Origin: JAJUJL01 sp041736465
GTDB taxonomy: Bacteria > Chloroflexota > Anaerolineae > Anaerolineales > UBA4823
NCBI GenBank assembly: GCA_041736465.1
Contig: JBGSTO010000317.1
Span: 1 to 64,000 of the forward strand
Reading direction: 5' to 3'
DNA: 64,000 bases
Part shown: piece by piece, positions 9,978 through 17,731 of the stretch
Position numbering within the stretch: position 1 is the first letter of the stretch
Layout of the letters: every line of letters starts with the position of its first letter
The notes under the pieces: model-generated
What the model saw: the letters and a program-made list of their open reading frames with translations, nothing else
Told to the model about the DNA's origin: nothing
Databases searched by the model: none
Program-made: the position numbers and the translations under genes

Positions 9978-10880
9978 CTACACGCTCAGGGCCTTATCCA
10001 GGAAGGCCAGCACTTTTTGGATATTTTGAGGAGTTTCAAAGGCTGGCCCACCATGCGCAGCGCCAGCCAGCAACTCGAACCTGACCTTTTCTGGGCCAAG
10101 CACAGCCGTCAGTTTGGCAGCCATGTTTACCGATTGCTGGTGCGGCACGGTATCATCATGGTCACCATGTTGAATGAAGAACGGCGGCAAACCGGGGTGA
10201 ATATAGGTTTCAGGATTGGCAATGCGCACCAGATCAGGGATTTCTGTGATCTTTTGACCCAGCAGCAGCGACTCCGGGGAGGCTGGCCCGCTGTGCGCCT
10301 GTTCAGCATCTGGAGCCATGCCCGATTCGGCTAGCTGCGCATCCATCAGGAGGAAATCTGTGGGGCCAAACCAGTCCACCACAGCCTGTACATGGCAGGG
10401 CTGGCTGGCATTACCAAGAACGAGATCCTCCAGCTCAGGGACACCTGTGCTGACGCCAGCCATCAGGGAAAGATATCCACCGGCTGAACCGCCCCAGGTT
10501 GCAATCCGGTCAGGATCGAAAAGATAGGGCTTTGCCTGGGCGCGCACCCAGCGGATGGCAGCCTTAACATCCTGCACCAACGCCGGGAATATGGCCTCGC
10601 CGCTCATGCGGTAGTTGATGCTGACCACAGCATACCCGCGTTGGGTGGCTTCCAGCATGGGCATCAGTTGAAGATCGCGCTTGTCACCACCCATGAAAGC
10701 CCCACCATGAATGCTCATGATCACGGGGAATGGACCATTGCCCTCGGCGGGCCAGTAAATGTCCAGCTTTTGGGTAGGGGAGATGGTGGCGTAGGGCAAG
10801 TCGAACATCTTACGGGTAATATGTTCAGTTTGCGCGTCTGGAATAGTAAAGGGCATGGCGTAATGCGGTACTTGAGGCAT
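9978..10880 (-). CDS. Cytoplasmic alpha/beta hydrolase (HSL/BD-FAE-like esterase)
   Basis: The protein has 300 residues and no signal peptide. The oxyanion-hole motif HGGAFMGGDKRD (about residues 57-68) and the nucleophile elbow WGGSAGGYLSL (about 112-122) mark the hormone-sensitive-lipase-type branch. The charge relay is probably the Asp in HGDHDDTVPHQQ and the His in GAAHGG near the C-terminus. Related enzymes hydrolyse acetyl, feruloyl or other short esters of carbohydrates or alcohols. It is a clear paralogue of the lipoprotein at 14684-15718, sharing VQAVVDWFGPTDFL-type and (V/I)NPETYI-type blocks. It lies 15 bp after the sugar permease. Confidence 0.88.
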   Translation of the reverse strand: MPQVPHYAMPFTIPDAQTEHITRKMFDLPYATISPTQKLDIYWPAEGNGPFPVIMSIHGGAFMGGDKRDLQLMPMLEATQRGYAVVSINYRMSGEAIFPALVQDVKAAIRWVRAQAKPYLFDPDRIATWGGSAGGYLSLMAGVSTGVPELEDLVLGNASQPCHVQAVVDWFGPTDFLLMDAQLAESGMAPDAEQAHSGPASPESLLLGQKITEIPDLVRIANPETYIHPGLPPFFIQHGDHDDTVPHQQSVNMAAKLTAVLGPEKVRFELLAGAAHGGPAFETPQNIQKVLAFLDKALSV

Positions 10881-10895
10881 TCTAATCTCCTGTGC

Positions 10896-11897
10896 TTAGG
10901 CGGCCACCTGGGCAACCGTCTCTCGGGCTTTGCGATTTTTCTGGTAAACATCAAAGGCTACTGCAATTAATAGAACCGCACCTTTTACAACAGTCTGGGA
11001 GAAATCAGGGAAGGTGGCCAATTGCATGGCATTGTTCAACACACCGATGATTAACATACCCACCATCAAACCAAAAATGCTGCCTTCACCACCTTTGAAG
11101 CTTACACCGCCCAGAAGGGCAGCGGTGAGACAGTCAAATTCAAGACCTTGACCGGTTATGGTCTGGCCGGCAAATACTCTGGACAGCAGCAGAACCGTTG
11201 TAATCGATGAGACAAAACCGCAGATCATGAACAAGAGTACTTTCATTCTTTTGATATTTACACCTGCAAGGCGGGCGGCTTCTTCGTTGCCACCCAAGGC
11301 AAATATTTGTCGGCCAAAGTATGTCTTGGTCAAGATGAAAGCCCCGATCATTGCCACTACGATCATCACAATGACCGGTACGGGGATTCCCCATACATAT
11401 CCTTGCCCAAACCAGCGGAAAGAATCCGGGAATCCCATGATATTCCTGGATTGATTAATAATGTATCCCATGCCCTTGAATATTGCAGCGGTCCCCAAAG
11501 TAATAATCAGCGGATGGATATTTAGTTTAATGCAGAGGAACCCATTGATCGCACCCAACCCGGTTCCGACAAGTAGAATCAGGGGAATTGCAACTGCCGG
11601 GTCCAGCTTCCAATCCACCATCATGATCGCCAAAAGGACATTGTTGAACACAATCTGGGAGCCAATCGAAAGATCAATACCGCCACTGATCATCACGAAC
11701 ATCAAGCCGACAGCGCTAATCCCCGCAAATGAGATTTGGCGTATCAAGGTACGAAGATTCCCAATAGTCATGAAGTTCGGTGCAATGAACGAAAATAGGA
11801 ACACCAAAAGGATCAGGATCAAGAAAGGCACATTCTTTTTCAGGATTGATCCTAAACTAGCGCTAAATTTGTTGTAAACCATTGTTTGATTGCTCAT
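10896..11897 (-). CDS. CUT2 sugar ABC transporter permease (RbsC-like)
   Basis: The 333 residues contain eight to ten membrane segments. It has the BPD_transp_2 features of ribose/xylose-type permeases: MISGGIDLSIGSQIVFN (about residues 67-83), and the ATPase-contact segment around GGNEEAARLAGVNIKRMKV (about 202-220). The protein forms the channel for the binding protein and ATPase encoded upstream on the same strand. The spacing of 18 bp to the ATPase gene and 15 bp to the esterase supports one operon. Confidence 0.93.
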   Translation of the reverse strand: MSNQTMVYNKFSASLGSILKKNVPFLILILLVFLFSFIAPNFMTIGNLRTLIRQISFAGISAVGLMFVMISGGIDLSIGSQIVFNNVLLAIMMVDWKLDPAVAIPLILLVGTGLGAINGFLCIKLNIHPLIITLGTAAIFKGMGYIINQSRNIMGFPDSFRWFGQGYVWGIPVPVIVMIVVAMIGAFILTKTYFGRQIFALGGNEEAARLAGVNIKRMKVLLFMICGFVSSITTVLLLSRVFAGQTITGQGLEFDCLTAALLGGVSFKGGEGSIFGLMVGMLIIGVLNNAMQLATFPDFSQTVVKGAVLLIAVAFDVYQKNRKARETVAQVAA

Positions 11898-11915
11898 TCT
11901 TTATTCCTCCAGAAG

Positions 11916-13403
11916 TTAATGGAGCCCCGATGCGAGGTCGAGAATATAATGCTGATTGAAATTCTCTTTTTGGACTTCCCCAGCCAATTCACCTTCGCAC
12001 AAGACAATGATCCGGTCCGACATGCCCAATAATTCTTCCATATCAGAAGATATCATCAAAATCGCAATTCCATTCTCAGCCAGTTCAGTCATCAGTTGAT
12101 AAATTTCCTGTTTGGCGCCAACATCAATCCCACGGGTGGGTTCATCAAAGATCAGAATGTCAGACTCAGCCGCTAAAGATTTGGCAAGCACCACTTTTTG
12201 TTGATTACCACCGCTCAGATTGATCACCTGCTGCGATAAGCTGGGAGTTTTAATATTGATACGGTCTTTGTATTTCTGCGCGATCTCAGCTTCTTTTTTC
12301 GTATTGACCACTCCATACTTTGAGAGGCGGCGAATGATTGGGAAACTGATATTCCATTTGACCGACATCTCAAGGAACAGCCCCTGGCCCTTGCGGTCTT
12401 CTGTCAACAATCCAATTTTGTGCTCGATTGCATCCAATGGAGAGTGAATCTTGATAGGCTTTCCGTTGATCAAGATCTCACCACTTTCCATTGAAGCGGC
12501 ACCAAAGAGAAGTTGAGCCAATTCTGTACGACCAGCGCCAACCAACCCAGAGATTCCTAATATTTCACCCTTGCGTACTGAAAATGAGATATTGCGATCA
12601 CCATTCCCGGTGAGGTTCTTTACTTCCAAAGCGACATCACCGATTAACTTTTTCCGTTGAGGATAACTTTCTTTTAACTCACGTCCAACCATCAACTTGA
12701 TCAATTCCTGCCGGTTGGTCTCTTTCGTGTTTTTGGTGGTGACATAGCGCCCATCTCGCATGATCGAGACACGGTCAGAGATGCGGAAGACCTCTTCTAA
12801 ACGATGTGAAATATAAATGATCGTCACACCTTTTTGTTTTAACTGGTTAATGATTTCGAACATCAACTCTACTTCTGAAACACTTAAAGGAGCAGAGGGT
12901 TCATCCATGACCAATATTTTCACATTCTTCGAGACTGCTTTAGCAATTTCAACGATCTGCTGCTCAGCAATGGATAGATCCTGCACCATGATACGCGGAT
13001 CAATTTTGACCCCAAACTGGTCCAGCACCTTGACAGCTTTTTTCTCTATCGCTTTGGCGCTAAACAATGCCGAGTTTTCATTTCGCTCACATAAGAAAAT
13101 ATTTTCAGCAACTGACAAGGTGGGAACCAGATTAAATTCCTGATAAATCACTTCAACACCAAGGCTCCTGGAAAGCGCAGGAGTCATCCTGGAATATTCA
13201 TGTCCATTAATGTTAATTTTCCCGGCATCAATATCGATGGCTCCAGCCACTGCTTTGATCAACGTCGATTTACCGGCACCGTTCTCGCCCAACAAGGCGT
13301 GTACCTCACCCTCGTAGAAACTGATCGAGACATTGTTCAAAGCCAGAACACCAGGATATCTTTTGGTGATGTTTTCCAGGGATAATACTACCTTGGCAGC
13401 CAT
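11916..13403 (-). CDS. CUT2 sugar ABC transporter ATPase (RbsA/MglA-like)
   Basis: The protein has 495 residues and two fused ATPase domains, as expected for CUT2 importers. Domain 1 has Walker A GENGAGKSTL (about 38-47) and Walker B LVMDEPSAPLS. Domain 2 has the degenerate P-loop GLVGAGRTELAQ without the Lys, the signature LSGGNQQKVVLAKS and Walker B IFDEPTRGIDVGAKQ. Domain 1 carries SIAEQQ in place of a standard LSGGQ. Both features are normal in this family. It powers uptake through the permease downstream. The sugar is unknown. Confidence 0.95.
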   Translation of the reverse strand: MAAKVVLSLENITKRYPGVLALNNVSISFYEGEVHALLGENGAGKSTLIKAVAGAIDIDAGKININGHEYSRMTPALSRSLGVEVIYQEFNLVPTLSVAENIFLCERNENSALFSAKAIEKKAVKVLDQFGVKIDPRIMVQDLSIAEQQIVEIAKAVSKNVKILVMDEPSAPLSVSEVELMFEIINQLKQKGVTIIYISHRLEEVFRISDRVSIMRDGRYVTTKNTKETNRQELIKLMVGRELKESYPQRKKLIGDVALEVKNLTGNGDRNISFSVRKGEILGISGLVGAGRTELAQLLFGAASMESGEILINGKPIKIHSPLDAIEHKIGLLTEDRKGQGLFLEMSVKWNISFPIIRRLSKYGVVNTKKEAEIAQKYKDRINIKTPSLSQQVINLSGGNQQKVVLAKSLAAESDILIFDEPTRGIDVGAKQEIYQLMTELAENGIAILMISSDMEELLGMSDRIIVLCEGELAGEVQKENFNQHYILDLASGLH

Positions 13404-13475
13404 TCCTTTTCACCTCTATTGATTGATGAAGGGGCCCCCTAACCCTCCATCTTATTGTTTCCAAAACGATTCTTA

Positions 13476-14564
13476 TTATGGTGCGATTGTGGTGAAATCG
13501 CAGGTGATCGGTTCCAAAACATCATTGATGATGTTGGGATGTTCCACGCCCTGCAGCATCTTCTTGATCTGGTCGTAGGTTGCCTGATCAAGCGAGGTCC
13601 CGCCGATGGCCACAAAACCCTTGTAGGGATCCTGACAGCCGGTGACAGTTGGGATCATGGAAGGATCCATATCGCCAGCAAAGACACCATATTTTGTAGT
13701 GTCAACACCCGGCAGTGCCTTGATGGCATTGGCAATACCCTGGGCATGGGCCGATGATTGACCAAGGAACACCTTGACATTGGGATTTGCGGTCAAGACG
13801 TTCTCGGCAGCAGCCTGGCCAGCGGGAATGCTATCCGTTGAAATATCGAGATGTGCGACAAGTTTTACCTTGGGGCAGATATCCGTGATCGTGGCATAGC
13901 CCTCATCGCGCAAATGCATGCCAACGGAGGAACTCGCACCACCAACAATAGCGGTTTCAACGCTGCCATCGGCAGCATCCGGATAAACGGCATTGATAAA
14001 ATCGCAAGCCATCTTGGCAACTTTTTCACCGTCTTCTTTTTGGCTGGTATGCATGATTGCATCAAAGGGTGCCAGTTTTTGAGGGGGAACACCCATCACC
14101 ATGATGCCAGCTTTTTTGGCTTCTTCAATAGCGGGAACCAACTGATCGATCTCGCCGGCTGCCATAACATACATGAAATCAACTTTCATAGAGATGCAGT
14201 TCTCGATCTGATCGAATTGCTGGTTCAAACCACCTTCGTCGGCACCGTAGACATTCACAGTCACCCCATCAGCCTTGAATTTTTCTGTAACGGAAGCAGA
14301 TACACCGTTCAAGAAAGGATTCGCAAGTGAGGGGATGATATAACAGACCGTTTTGCCCTTGATATCAAAAGGCGCTCCGGGTTTTGCAGGCACCATAGAA
14401 ACAGTGGTGTCCTCAGCTGTGGCCGCTTCGGTTGCCGTTGAAGCGGCCGGCGCCTCGGTGGCGAGCTGCGTGGTGGCTTCAGTGGCAGGCTGGCTGCCGC
14501 AGGCTGTGAGCAGGATGCCAACAATCACCAGGATTGCCAGCAAGAAGGAAAGGGATTTTTTCAT
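13476..14564 (-). CDS. CUT2 sugar-binding lipoprotein (RbsB-like)
   Basis: The start chosen is the ATG at 14564, because AAGGAG lies just upstream and the next residues form a lipoprotein signal with lipobox LTAC. The 22 extra residues of the longer frame (from 14630) are rejected. The mature protein follows a Thr/Ala-rich linker and has the periplasmic-binding fold (PBP type 1), with features such as VCYIIPSLANPFLNGV and a C-terminal domain with PTVTGCQDPYKGFVAIGG. It would be tethered outside the membrane to deliver sugar to the permease. Its promoter (14609-14681) repeats the operator seen upstream of the esterase gene, so it can be induced separately. Confidence 0.92.
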   Translation of the reverse strand: MKKSLSFLLAILVIVGILLTACGSQPATEATTQLATEAPAASTATEAATAEDTTVSMVPAKPGAPFDIKGKTVCYIIPSLANPFLNGVSASVTEKFKADGVTVNVYGADEGGLNQQFDQIENCISMKVDFMYVMAAGEIDQLVPAIEEAKKAGIMVMGVPPQKLAPFDAIMHTSQKEDGEKVAKMACDFINAVYPDAADGSVETAIVGGASSSVGMHLRDEGYATITDICPKVKLVAHLDISTDSIPAGQAAAENVLTANPNVKVFLGQSSAHAQGIANAIKALPGVDTTKYGVFAGDMDPSMIPTVTGCQDPYKGFVAIGGTSLDQATYDQIKKMLQGVEHPNIINDVLEPITCDFTTIAP

Positions 14565-14608
14565 CGGGTCATTCTCCTTGTTTAAGTTTTCTAACCATTG
14601 GGTTGATA

Positions 14609-14681
14609 TGCTTTCAGCATACCTTCCCATTGCCTAACAAGCAATTCCATTTTTATTGCTTTCTATTCCATAAAGGAATAG
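14609..14681 (-). promoter_or_regulatory. Internal LysR-controlled promoter of the sugar transporter genes
   Basis: Read on the minus strand: the perfect inverted repeat CTATTCC-N5-GGAATAG (14663-14681), 18 nt, then TTGCTT (14639-14644), 17 nt, then TATGCT (14616-14621). The operator contains a T-N11-A core and is centred about 63 nt upstream of the predicted start. The same layout occurs at 15864-15929. Confidence 0.7.
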
Positions 14682-14683
14682 TT

Positions 14684-15718
14684 TTACTTCAAATACTTGT
14701 CCAGGAAAGCGATCACCGACGCCAGGTTTTCGGCGGTCGCAAACTGGCTGCCGCCATGCCCGGCGCCTTCCAGTGAAATATAAGTAACATTGTCAGCGCC
14801 GATCACTGCGCTGAGGGCATCGGCCAGGTTCTTGTTTTGGATGGGAGGGATGTTGCAATCTGCAGTGCCGTTTTCAATAAAGAATGGCGCGTCATCAGCA
14901 GTGATATAGTTCATCGGGTTTGTGGTTTGGACAAGCTCCGGCACAGTTTGGATCGCTGCACCGACAAGCATAGATTCGGGAGAGTTGGCTGCATCATGGG
15001 TTTGCGGACAGCTTGTGCCGGCAAACTGCTCATCCATTTTCAGGAAATCAATTGGGCCAAACCAATCAATGACCGCCTGAACACAGCTCGATTGCTCAGC
15101 GTTGCCAAGCTCTGCGCCTTCAAGCTCGGCCACGCCGCAGGTGGTTCCAAGCAGCGAAACCAGGCTGCCACCTGCCGAAGCACCCCAGGCGCCAAACTTA
15201 TCCGGATTCAAGTTGTATTGGGCTGCATTGGCGCGCAAGAAACGCACAGCGGCTTTGGTGTCAAAAATCTGAGCCGGGTAAATGGCTTCGCTGCTCAAGC
15301 GGTAGTTAATGCTTGCCACGGCATACCCAGCCGCCAGGAGTTGATCCACACCCGTCAGGCCAGCCCCATCCGCCTTATCTCCCATCATAAAACCACCGCC
15401 ATGCACCATGATGACCACAGGGAATGGCCCTGCACCGCTGCTGGGAATATACAAGTCAAGCTTTTGAGCCAATGATAAGGAAGCATAAGCCAGGTCTGCG
15501 TGCGTGGGCGCAACCGAGGCAAACGTGATCAAGCCGCCTGGTCCACCGCGCTGTGGCAGAACGCTTACTTGTTGGACGGTAGCCGTAGGAGCGACGGATT
15601 CGATGGAGGCCGTAGGGTCAGCGGTTTGGGCAGCCTGAGTAGCCGCGCTGCCACAGGCAGTCAGCAGCACTGCTGCCATCATAAAGATTACCAGGATGAA
15701 GGACAAAGGCTTTTTCAT
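14684..15718 (-). CDS. Lipoprotein esterase, alpha/beta hydrolase (BD-FAE-like)
   Basis: The 344 residues start with a lipoprotein signal (MKKPLSFILV, lipobox LTAC) and a Thr/Ala-rich linker, so the enzyme is likely anchored on the outer face. The oxyanion motif VHGGGFMMGDK and the nucleophile elbow WGASAGGSLVS define the esterase branch. The C-terminal His is in EGAGHGGSQF. Paired cysteines, such as the one in TTCGVAEL, suggest disulfides in an exported protein. It is a paralogue of the cytoplasmic enzyme at 9978-10880. It is the first gene of the locus, divergent from lysR. AAGGAAA precedes the ATG. Confidence 0.88.
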   Translation of the reverse strand: MKKPLSFILVIFMMAAVLLTACGSAATQAAQTADPTASIESVAPTATVQQVSVLPQRGGPGGLITFASVAPTHADLAYASLSLAQKLDLYIPSSGAGPFPVVIMVHGGGFMMGDKADGAGLTGVDQLLAAGYAVASINYRLSSEAIYPAQIFDTKAAVRFLRANAAQYNLNPDKFGAWGASAGGSLVSLLGTTCGVAELEGAELGNAEQSSCVQAVIDWFGPIDFLKMDEQFAGTSCPQTHDAANSPESMLVGAAIQTVPELVQTTNPMNYITADDAPFFIENGTADCNIPPIQNKNLADALSAVIGADNVTYISLEGAGHGGSQFATAENLASVIAFLDKYLK

Positions 15719-15732
15719 AATAATTTCCTTAT

Positions 15733-15825
15733 TTGATCTGTCATCCTGAACGAAGTGAAGGATCTGGATCCTTCGCTCCGCTCAGGATGACATCCTTGTG
15801 CGTGGCCCACTACGTGCGACCAGCT
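15733..15825 (+). repeat. Dispersed palindromic repeat, copy A
   Basis: Outer arms TGTCATCCTGA (15739-15749) and TCAGGATGACA (15782-15792) enclose inner arms AAGGATC and GATCCTT. Together they form an imperfect 54-bp palindrome. A tail TGCGTGGCCCAC then GTGCG-A-CCAGCT follows. Copy B lies at 32778-32845. Each copy begins 14-17 nt upstream of a minus-strand start codon, so it forms the 5' leader of that gene. Confidence 0.75.
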
Positions 15826-15856
15826 TTTTGAAAACGGGTTTTGAAGATTGTCGAAC

Positions 15857-15929
15857 GTTGATGATGATATCTCTCAGGTGGTTTCAAAGCAATTCAAAGT
15901 CTGATACAATCTATTCCAGAATGGAATGG
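15857..15929 (-). promoter_or_regulatory. LysR-activated promoter of the esterase/transporter locus
   Basis: Minus strand: the operator CTATTCC-N5-GGAATGG read on + (15911-15929), 18 nt, then TTGCTT (15887-15892), 17 nt, then TATCAT (15864-15869). The operator centre is about -63, the usual LysR activator position. Distances and the -35 hexamer equal those of the second promoter at 14609-14681. Confidence 0.7.
15882..15929 (+). promoter_or_regulatory. lysR promoter with overlapping operator
   Basis: TTTCAA (15882-15887), a 17-nt spacer and TACAAT (15905-15910), with TG at 15902-15903 as an extended -10. The operator at 15911-15929 covers the expected start point, which fits autorepression. 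Confidence 0.6.
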
Positions 15930-15939
15930 GAGCTCGATT

Positions 15940-16845
15940 ATGGAGATGAAGCAGTTAGAATACCTTCTCAAACTAGTTGAAACCGGCAATTACCTGGCTG
16001 CGGCCGAGGCGTTATTCATTTCGCAGTCGTCCCTATCCAAACAAATCCTGGCGCTTGAAAAGGAATTAGGGTTCCAGCTTTTTGACCGCAGCAAACGCAA
16101 AATTGCGATCACGCCCGCTGGCTTAGTGTTCTTACGCCATGCCCAAGAGATAAACCAGGCTTATCAAGCCATGCTGGTTGAAACTAAGCCATACAAAACC
16201 ACCCCTGCGTTGACGATCATGGCCATTCCGGTCATTGCCCAGTATGGCATTGCGGCTTACATTGCGCAATTCCAAAGAGAATACCCCGATATTCAACTCA
16301 CCTTGAGAGAGCGTGAAGCATCCGCGATTCTGCCGGCGCTGAATGACCACCAGTGTGACCTGGCTTTTGTGCGCGATAACTATCTTGATAGAGACCGTTA
16401 TACTGTTCTAGAAGTTGCTTGCGACAAGATGCTGGTGGCCCTCTCGGACAAACACCGCTTTGCTGCGCGAAAATCACTGGCATTGGTCGAACTATCTGAC
16501 GAAAACTTTATCATGTTTGATAAGGGTACGGTTGTCCACGAACTGGCCGTGGATGCCTGCCGAAACGCAGGTTTTGAGCCGCGCATTTTCTATGCCAGCC
16601 TGCGCGTGGAAAGCGTTCTGGGGATGGTGGCATCCAACAGCGGCGTTGCGCTAATGATGCAAAAGGTTTTTGAATACCACCAAAGCCCGGCTGTGATTGC
16701 CATCCCCCTGGTTGAGATGATCGAAAGCCGCCTTGTTCTTGCTGTACTTAAAGATAAGCCGGTTGCCAGGGTTTCAAAGCTCTTCATCAGTTTCATGAAA
16801 GAGGCGTTGGATGTAAAAAAGACATCTCGGGGGTATGAGCCATGA
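15940..16845 (+). CDS. LysR-family transcriptional regulator
   Basis: The 301 residues show the LysR winged helix (about 1-65, with AAAEALFISQSSLSKQI) and the two-lobed inducer domain (about 90-295). It is divergent from the esterase/CUT2/DASS genes across a 221-bp region. GGGAG lies 7 nt before the ATG at 15940, and a second in-frame ATG is at 15946. A palindrome with a T-N11-A core overlaps its own promoter and sits at -63 of the divergent one. It therefore most likely represses itself and activates the locus. The inducer is unknown; a sugar or an aromatic acid is plausible. Confidence 0.93.
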   Translation: MEMKQLEYLLKLVETGNYLAAAEALFISQSSLSKQILALEKELGFQLFDRSKRKIAITPAGLVFLRHAQEINQAYQAMLVETKPYKTTPALTIMAIPVIAQYGIAAYIAQFQREYPDIQLTLREREASAILPALNDHQCDLAFVRDNYLDRDRYTVLEVACDKMLVALSDKHRFAARKSLALVELSDENFIMFDKGTVVHELAVDACRNAGFEPRIFYASLRVESVLGMVASNSGVALMMQKVFEYHQSPAVIAIPLVEMIESRLVLAVLKDKPVARVSKLFISFMKEALDVKKTSRGYEP

Positions 16846-16927
16846 GAGTTTAGGTGGCCCATAAGAAGACAATCTGGCTCCTCGCGGTGATCGTCCAGAC
16901 CGTGTTATCTGGCGGAGTGAAAAGAAA

Positions 16928-16957
16928 ACAGCCCTATCTCAGGGCTGTCTTCTTTTT
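16928..16957. terminator. Bidirectional terminator between lysR and tRNA-Glu
   Basis: ACAGCCCT (16928-16935) pairs with AGGGCTGT (16941-16948). T-rich tails follow on both strands (CTTCTTTTT on +, TTTCTTTTC on -). It would end lysR on + and the tRNA transcript on -. Confidence 0.85.
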
Positions 16958-17011
16958 GTAGACACGCATGGTGGCTGTGAAGCTGGCTTGGAATGTATGT
17001 CTACCGCCAGG

Positions 17012-17084
17012 TGCCCCCACAGGGATTCGAACCCTGGTTTTAGCCTTGAAAGGGCTGCGTCCTGGTCCCCTAGACGATGGGGGC
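17012..17084 (-). tRNA. tRNA-Glu (anticodon UUC)
   Basis: The 73-nt cloverleaf has a 7-bp acceptor stem (GCCCCCA with TGGGGGC), a T-arm with GGTTCGAATCC and the anticodon loop CTTTCAA. CCA is not encoded. The anticodon stem ends in one C-A mismatch at its outer pair. Confidence 0.93.
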
Positions 17085-17094
17085 ATTTCCCACG

Positions 17095-17130
17095 CCCCGG
17101 AATTCTACCACTCCCACCCCGGCGGGTCAA
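17095..17130 (-). promoter_or_regulatory. tRNA-Glu promoter
   Basis: Minus strand: TTGACC (17125-17130), a 17-nt spacer and TAGAAT (17102-17107). The predicted start is about 11 nt upstream of the mature tRNA. Confidence 0.7.
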
Positions 17131-17179
17131 GTAACTCAAAATACGATTTTAAATCGGACTTCTCATTTAGGATTCCGCA

Positions 17180-17213
17180 TGGTATAATTTTTCTCCGCGC
17201 CGCCAATGGCGGC
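17180..17213 (+). promoter_or_regulatory. rplS extended -10 promoter and leader hairpin
   Basis: TG-G-TATAAT (17180-17188) is a perfect extended -10. The early leader holds the hairpin GCCGCC-AAT-GGCGGC (17199-17213). Whether this hairpin is an L19 autoregulatory leader cannot be judged. About 70 nt separate it from the rplS start. Confidence 0.55.
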
Positions 17214-17282
17214 TTTATCTTGTCTGTACTTATCCACGCATTCATCTGCGTTTTGGATTGAACTCAGGAAGGACCGGTTAAG

Positions 17283-17633
17283 ATGAGCGATTTACTCAAG
17301 GCCGTTGAGGCCCCAGAAAACGAAAACGTACCCGAGCTGCACCCCGGCGACCAGGTGCGTGTGTTCCTGCGCATCAAGGAAGGCAACACCGAACGCACCC
17401 AGGAGTTCCGCGGCACAGTGATCCGCGTGCGCAACAGCGGCAACAATGCCAACTTTACAGTGCGCCGCGTCGCCAGCAATGGCGTTGGCGTCGAGCGTAC
17501 TTTCCTGGCGCGCTCGCCGCGTTTGGAAAAGGTGATGATTGAACGCCACTCGCATGTACGCCGCGCCCAATTGTACTTCCTGCGTGAACGTACCGGCAAG
17601 CGCTCCCGCCTCAAGCAGAAGTTTACCTCCTGA
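17283..17633 (+). CDS. rplS: 50S ribosomal protein L19
   Basis: The 116-residue length is normal for L19, which sits at the 30S-50S interface. Family landmarks are HPGDQVRVFLRIKEG (about residues 20-34), RTQEFRGTVI (about 38-47), GVGVERTF (about 67-74) and RRAQLYFLRERTGK near the C-terminus. AGGAAGGA precedes the ATG. It has its own promoter and terminator, so it is monocistronic here. The usual trmD and rimM neighbours are absent. Confidence 0.98.
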   Translation: MSDLLKAVEAPENENVPELHPGDQVRVFLRIKEGNTERTQEFRGTVIRVRNSGNNANFTVRRVASNGVGVERTFLARSPRLEKVMIERHSHVRRAQLYFLRERTGKRSRLKQKFTS

Positions 17634-17665
17634 GTCTGCTTGGGAGCCCTCTTCCCTGCCTATCC

Positions 17666-17706
17666 AGAGGCGCAGCCGCCCGTTAAGCTGCGCCTCTTTG
17701 TTGTTC
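17666..17706 (+). terminator. Intrinsic terminator after rplS
   Basis: AGAGGCGCAGC (17666-17676) pairs with GCTGCGCCTCT (17687-17697), an 11-bp stem followed by a T-rich tail. Confidence 0.9.
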
Positions 17707-17731
17707 AAAATCCTCTCTGGAGATATTTGAA

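Noticed and set aside
17199..17282. L19 autoregulatory leader
   Set aside because: Only a 6-bp hairpin is visible in the leader; the known L19 leader structure cannot be recognised.
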